A stretch of 6,204 nucleotides of DNA, taken from an uncultured Kroppenstedtia sp. Its GTDB lineage: Bacteria > Bacillota > Bacilli > Thermoactinomycetales > DSM-45169. This document shows, in pieces, positions 4,474 through 6,204 of the stretch. Both the position numbers and the translations under genes were made by a program. The stretch is from assembly GCA_959600065.1 (NCBI GenBank), contig CAUGKZ010000109.1:1-6204 (forward strand), in the 5' to 3' direction. The notes under the pieces are model-generated. The model saw nothing but the letters and a program-made list of their open reading frames with translations. It did not search any database and was not told the origin of the DNA. Position 1 is the first letter of the stretch. Each line of letters starts with the position of its first letter.

Positions 4474-5457
4474 ATGCGCGCAGTCATCGTGAACCAACCC
4501 GGTGGGCCGGAACAGTTGGAGTTGGGAGAGGCGCCCCTCCCCCGGCCTGCCGAAGACGAATTATTGGTCCGGGTGCAAGCCACCGCTCTCAACCGGGCCG
4601 ACCTCATGCAGCGGGAAGGAAACTACCCACCACCGCCAGGTGCCAGTCCGATTCTGGGATTGGAGATGGCGGGAGTGGTGGAAGAAGTGGGAGCAAAGTG
4701 TCGGGACTGGAAAGTGGGAGATCGGGTGTTCGGTCTGCTGCCAGGCGGCGGGTATGCGGAGTATGCAGTCATCCCCGCACAGATGGCCCTCCCGGTTCCA
4801 GAGCGATTAAACATGGTGGAGGCGGCAGCGATTGCTGAAGTGTTTCTGACCGCTTATCAAGCTTTGTTCTGGTTGGGTGACTTGCAAAAAAAGGATCGAG
4901 TATTGATTCACGCCGGAGCCAGTGGAGTGGGAACGGCGGCGATCCAGTTGGCCAAGTCCCATGGAGCTACGGTTTTCACCACTGCTGGCTCTGAGGAGAA
5001 GCTGGAGGCTTGCCTTTCTCTCGGGGCGGATCTGGCACTTAACTACAAAGAGGGTCCCTTCGCTCCCGCAGTTCAAGAAGTGACGGGAAGGGAAGGGGTA
5101 CAGCTGATCCTGGATTTTGTGGGGGCGTCCTACTGGGAACAAAACGTCGACTGTCTGGGGATGGATGGCAAGCTGATTCTGATCAGTACCTTGGGGGGGA
5201 CTCGCCCGGAAAAATTCAGTCTTGGCCCTATCTTGGCCAAACGTCTGCAAGTGATGGGAACCACTCTTCGCTCCCGCAGTCTGGACTACAAGAAGCGGCT
5301 TACTCGAAATTTTTCGGAGATGGCACTTCCCCTCTTCGAAGAGGGGAGACTCCAACCGATCCTAGATCGCGTATTCCCCTGGGATGAGGTCCGGGAAGCC
5401 CACCGCTATATGGAAGAGAATCGAAATATCGGGAAGATCGTGTTGCAAGTGGAGTAA
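4474..5457 (+). CDS. NAD(P)H:quinone oxidoreductase, PIG3 family (zinc-independent MDR)
   Basis: Cytosolic medium-chain dehydrogenase/reductase that uses NADPH to reduce quinones or other alpha,beta-unsaturated carbonyls. The 327 residues match the family. The catalytic GroES-like domain carries LNRADLMQREGNYPPPPG (39-56), the hallmark substrate-side segment of the PIG3/TP53I3 group, then LGLEMAGVVEEVG (61-73) and VGDRVFGLLPGGGYAEYAV (81-99). The Rossmann domain has LIHAGASGVGTAAIQLAK (144-161), with the nucleotide-binding AxxGxxG-like turn at 148-153. The C-terminus closes with HRYMEENRNIGKIVLQ. The cysteine and GHE ligands of zinc alcohol dehydrogenases are absent, as expected. AAGGAGG at 4459-4465 lies 8 nt before the ATG. 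The gene stands alone; no clear terminator follows within 125 bp. The physiological substrate cannot be read from the sequence. Confidence 0.92.
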   Translation: MRAVIVNQPGGPEQLELGEAPLPRPAEDELLVRVQATALNRADLMQREGNYPPPPGASPILGLEMAGVVEEVGAKCRDWKVGDRVFGLLPGGGYAEYAVIPAQMALPVPERLNMVEAAAIAEVFLTAYQALFWLGDLQKKDRVLIHAGASGVGTAAIQLAKSHGATVFTTAGSEEKLEACLSLGADLALNYKEGPFAPAVQEVTGREGVQLILDFVGASYWEQNVDCLGMDGKLILISTLGGTRPEKFSLGPILAKRLQVMGTTLRSRSLDYKKRLTRNFSEMALPLFEEGRLQPILDRVFPWDEVREAHRYMEENRNIGKIVLQVE

Positions 5458-5582
5458 TCCATCAGTCTTTCTCCGCCCCGCCGCCACAAGGTCGTAAGTT
5501 GCCCTGATTCAATCGTACAATCTCTCCTCTGAGAAGTGGAATAGGATACGGAGAACTCACTTCAGAAAGGGGGAGAGGGTCC

Positions 5583-5705
5583 ATGGGCTATGGTGGATAT
5601 GGCGGCGGTGGCGGTTATGGCTACGGATTTAGCCTGGGTCGCCTGTTGATTTTCCTGTTAGTGATTGCAACGATTTTTGCTCTGGTTGGCAGTTTTGGAT
5701 ACTAA
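5583..5705 (+). CDS. Tiny Gly/Tyr-rich single-helix protein (YjcZ/sporulation type)
   Basis: A 40-residue ORF with a Gly/Tyr-rich N-terminus (MGYGGYGGGGGYGYGFSLGR) and a single membrane helix at about 21-36 (LLIFLLVIATIFALVG), ending SFGY. This arrangement is that of the tiny Bacillales transmembrane proteins annotated as YjcZ family/sporulation proteins, several of which are made in the forespore or spore coat. A purine-rich Shine-Dalgarno region, AAAGGGGGA (5566-5574), lies 8 nt before the ATG, with GAGGG closer in. A strong terminator follows at once, making a monocistronic unit. CGTACAAT (5513-5520) resembles a sporulation-sigma -10 box, but no matching -35 is clear. The assignment rests on composition and topology rather than on catalytic residues. 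Confidence 0.75.
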   Translation: MGYGGYGGGGGYGYGFSLGRLLIFLLVIATIFALVGSFGY

Positions 5706-5712
5706 GCAGAGC

Positions 5713-5740
5713 AAAAGCCCCGTCACCGGGGCTTTTTTTT
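5713..5740 (+). terminator. Strong rho-independent terminator
   Basis: AAAAGCCCCG (5713-5722) pairs perfectly with CGGGGCTTTT (5727-5736) around a TCAC loop, and eight T's (5733-5740) follow. It begins 7 nt after the stop codon of the tiny membrane protein gene. Confidence 0.93.
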
Positions 5741-5950
5741 GTTTTCTTTCGTCGTTGCAAAGGAAGGGGTGGTACCCTCTGGATCCGGTCGGATTCTGGA
5801 GCTTTTTACCTCCAATTCTACAGACCAGAGATCTCCTTTCCCCCATTCCGGGGCGGAAGCGGCTGAAAGCGGGGGAGACCGCCTCAGCCAGTTTGGTGCT
5901 GTCTGGGAACCGTGATACGATGAAATCGCAAATACGAAGGGAGAGGTTTT
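5741..5950. other. Intergenic stretch with one imperfect hairpin, no gene
   Basis: No convincing coding region is seen; long frames on both strands are low-complexity readings of the terminator and its flank. One hairpin is visible: GGCTGA (5861-5866) with TCAGCC (5884-5889), and inside it GCGG (5869-5872) with CCGC (5879-5882), with a small internal loop (AA opposite C). No T-run follows, so it is not a terminator. GGGGTGGTACC (5766-5776) slightly resembles a T-box antiterminator motif but nothing else of a T-box is present. Confidence 0.4.
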
Positions 5951-6008
5951 TATTTTAAGGAACCAAGTTTCCGCAACTCTTGAGCGTGCGATGTTTGCAT
6001 CTCACAAC

Positions 6009-6119
6009 ATGAGTTATCCAGAATATTTCCGCAGTCTGGATAAAAGGATGGAAGTAGAAAAAAAGCGGGAACAGGAATATCAAAAAGCGAAGCAATGGTT
6101 GATGGAGGTGGAGGTTTAG
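6009..6119 (+). CDS. Short charged, probably helical ORF; start uncertain, possibly a gene remnant
   Basis: The ORF from ATG 6009 encodes 36 residues, MSYPEYFRSLDKRMEVEKKR then EQEYQKAKQWLMEVEV, rich in Lys/Glu with a likely amphipathic helix or coiled coil. No ribosome binding site precedes 6009. Another in-frame ATG lies at 5991 (MFASHN upstream) with only weak purines before it. The frame stays open back to about 5916 and reads plausibly (VSATLERAMFASHNMSYPEY), with GGGAGAGG at 5939-5946, but offers no standard start codon there. So this is either a small protein with an unusual start or the 3' remainder of a longer gene. I do not recognise a family. Repeat copy 3 begins 23 bp after its stop. 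Confidence 0.4.
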   Translation: MSYPEYFRSLDKRMEVEKKREQEYQKAKQWLMEVEV

Positions 6120-6142
6120 ACGTCCGGACCATATAAATAGAT

Positions 6143-6204
6143 ACAGGCGTGTGGATTAGCTATATTTTAGGTAGGAAATCAGGTCGGGATGGTGGGACGG
6201 TGTA
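6143..6204 (-). mobile_element. MITE-like dispersed repeat, copy 3 (inverted, cut by window end)
   Basis: The plus strand begins ACAGGCGTGTGGATTAGC, the reverse complement of the right end of copies 1 and 2. Read on the minus strand, about 60 nt match the tails of the other copies: CACCGTCCCACCATCCCGAC, CTGATTTCCTACC, then TAATCCACACGCCTGT. The closing-stem arm has the TCCCACC form of copy 1 plus the CCG of copy 2, making it intermediate between them. The conserved core and left end lie beyond the window. It sits just after a short ORF, so again beside a gene end. Confidence 0.8.

Noticed and set aside
4807..5355. 182-residue minus-strand frame inside the quinone oxidoreductase gene
   Set aside because: Antisense shadow of a clear PIG3-family gene; no start signal and no domain.
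5764..5778. T-box-like AGGGGTGGTACC motif
   Set aside because: The T-box core is AGGGTGGNACCGCG; the terminal part is missing, there is no specifier stem or downstream aminoacyl-tRNA or amino-acid gene, and the match is mainly a GGTACC palindrome.
5861..5889. Hairpin as a terminator or RNA gene
   Set aside because: No T-run follows and the stem is interrupted; a single copy gives no support for a conserved RNA.

Overview
The window looks like chromosomal DNA of a Gram-positive, endospore-forming, aerobic member of the Bacillota. The evidence is strong AAGGAGG-type ribosome binding sites, a caa3-type cytochrome oxidase subunit IV, a tiny Gly/Tyr-rich single-helix protein of the YjcZ/sporulation type, and compact rho-independent terminators. 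The moderate GC content and the dispersed repeat described below make me lean towards a Thermoactinomycetaceae-like bacterium. That family placement is inference, not something the sequence proves.

Layout, left to right. A membrane protein that enters from the left edge ends at 371. A 246-bp mobile-element-like repeat (copy 1, 378-623) sits directly after its stop codon, flanked by a perfect 9-bp direct repeat. Next come a VOC/glyoxalase-fold gene broken by a one-base frameshift (705-1156) and a cytochrome c oxidase subunit IV gene (1206-1523), whose sigma-A-like promoter overlaps the end of the VOC gene. A shared hairpin terminator separates these from a convergent minus-strand pair: a TlpA/thioredoxin-like redoxin (2813-2385) followed by undecaprenyl-diphosphatase UppP (2346-1564). 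Copy 2 of the repeat (2934-3179) lies upstream of the redoxin. A non-coding stretch follows, then a helical-repeat (TPR-like) protein (3612-4304) behind an extended -10 promoter and a near-perfect 22-bp palindrome. A PIG3-type NAD(P)H:quinone oxidoreductase (4474-5457), a 40-residue Gly/Tyr-rich membrane miniprotein (5583-5705) with a strong terminator, and a short charged ORF (6009-6119) complete the genes. Copy 3 of the repeat enters in inverted orientation at 6143 and runs off the window.

The genes are mostly single housekeeping or stress functions: respiration, cell-wall lipid carrier recycling, thiol redox and quinone reduction. Only redoxin-uppP looks like an operon. I see no defence, secondary-metabolite or phage cluster. 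The most interesting signal is the repeat family. Its three copies share ends, and copy 1 has the hallmarks of transposition. Yet a 90-nt core is 89/90 identical between copies 1 and 2 while the flanks have drifted. The stem that closes this core shows a compensatory T-A to G-C change. This suggests a MITE-like element that carries or mimics a structured RNA.
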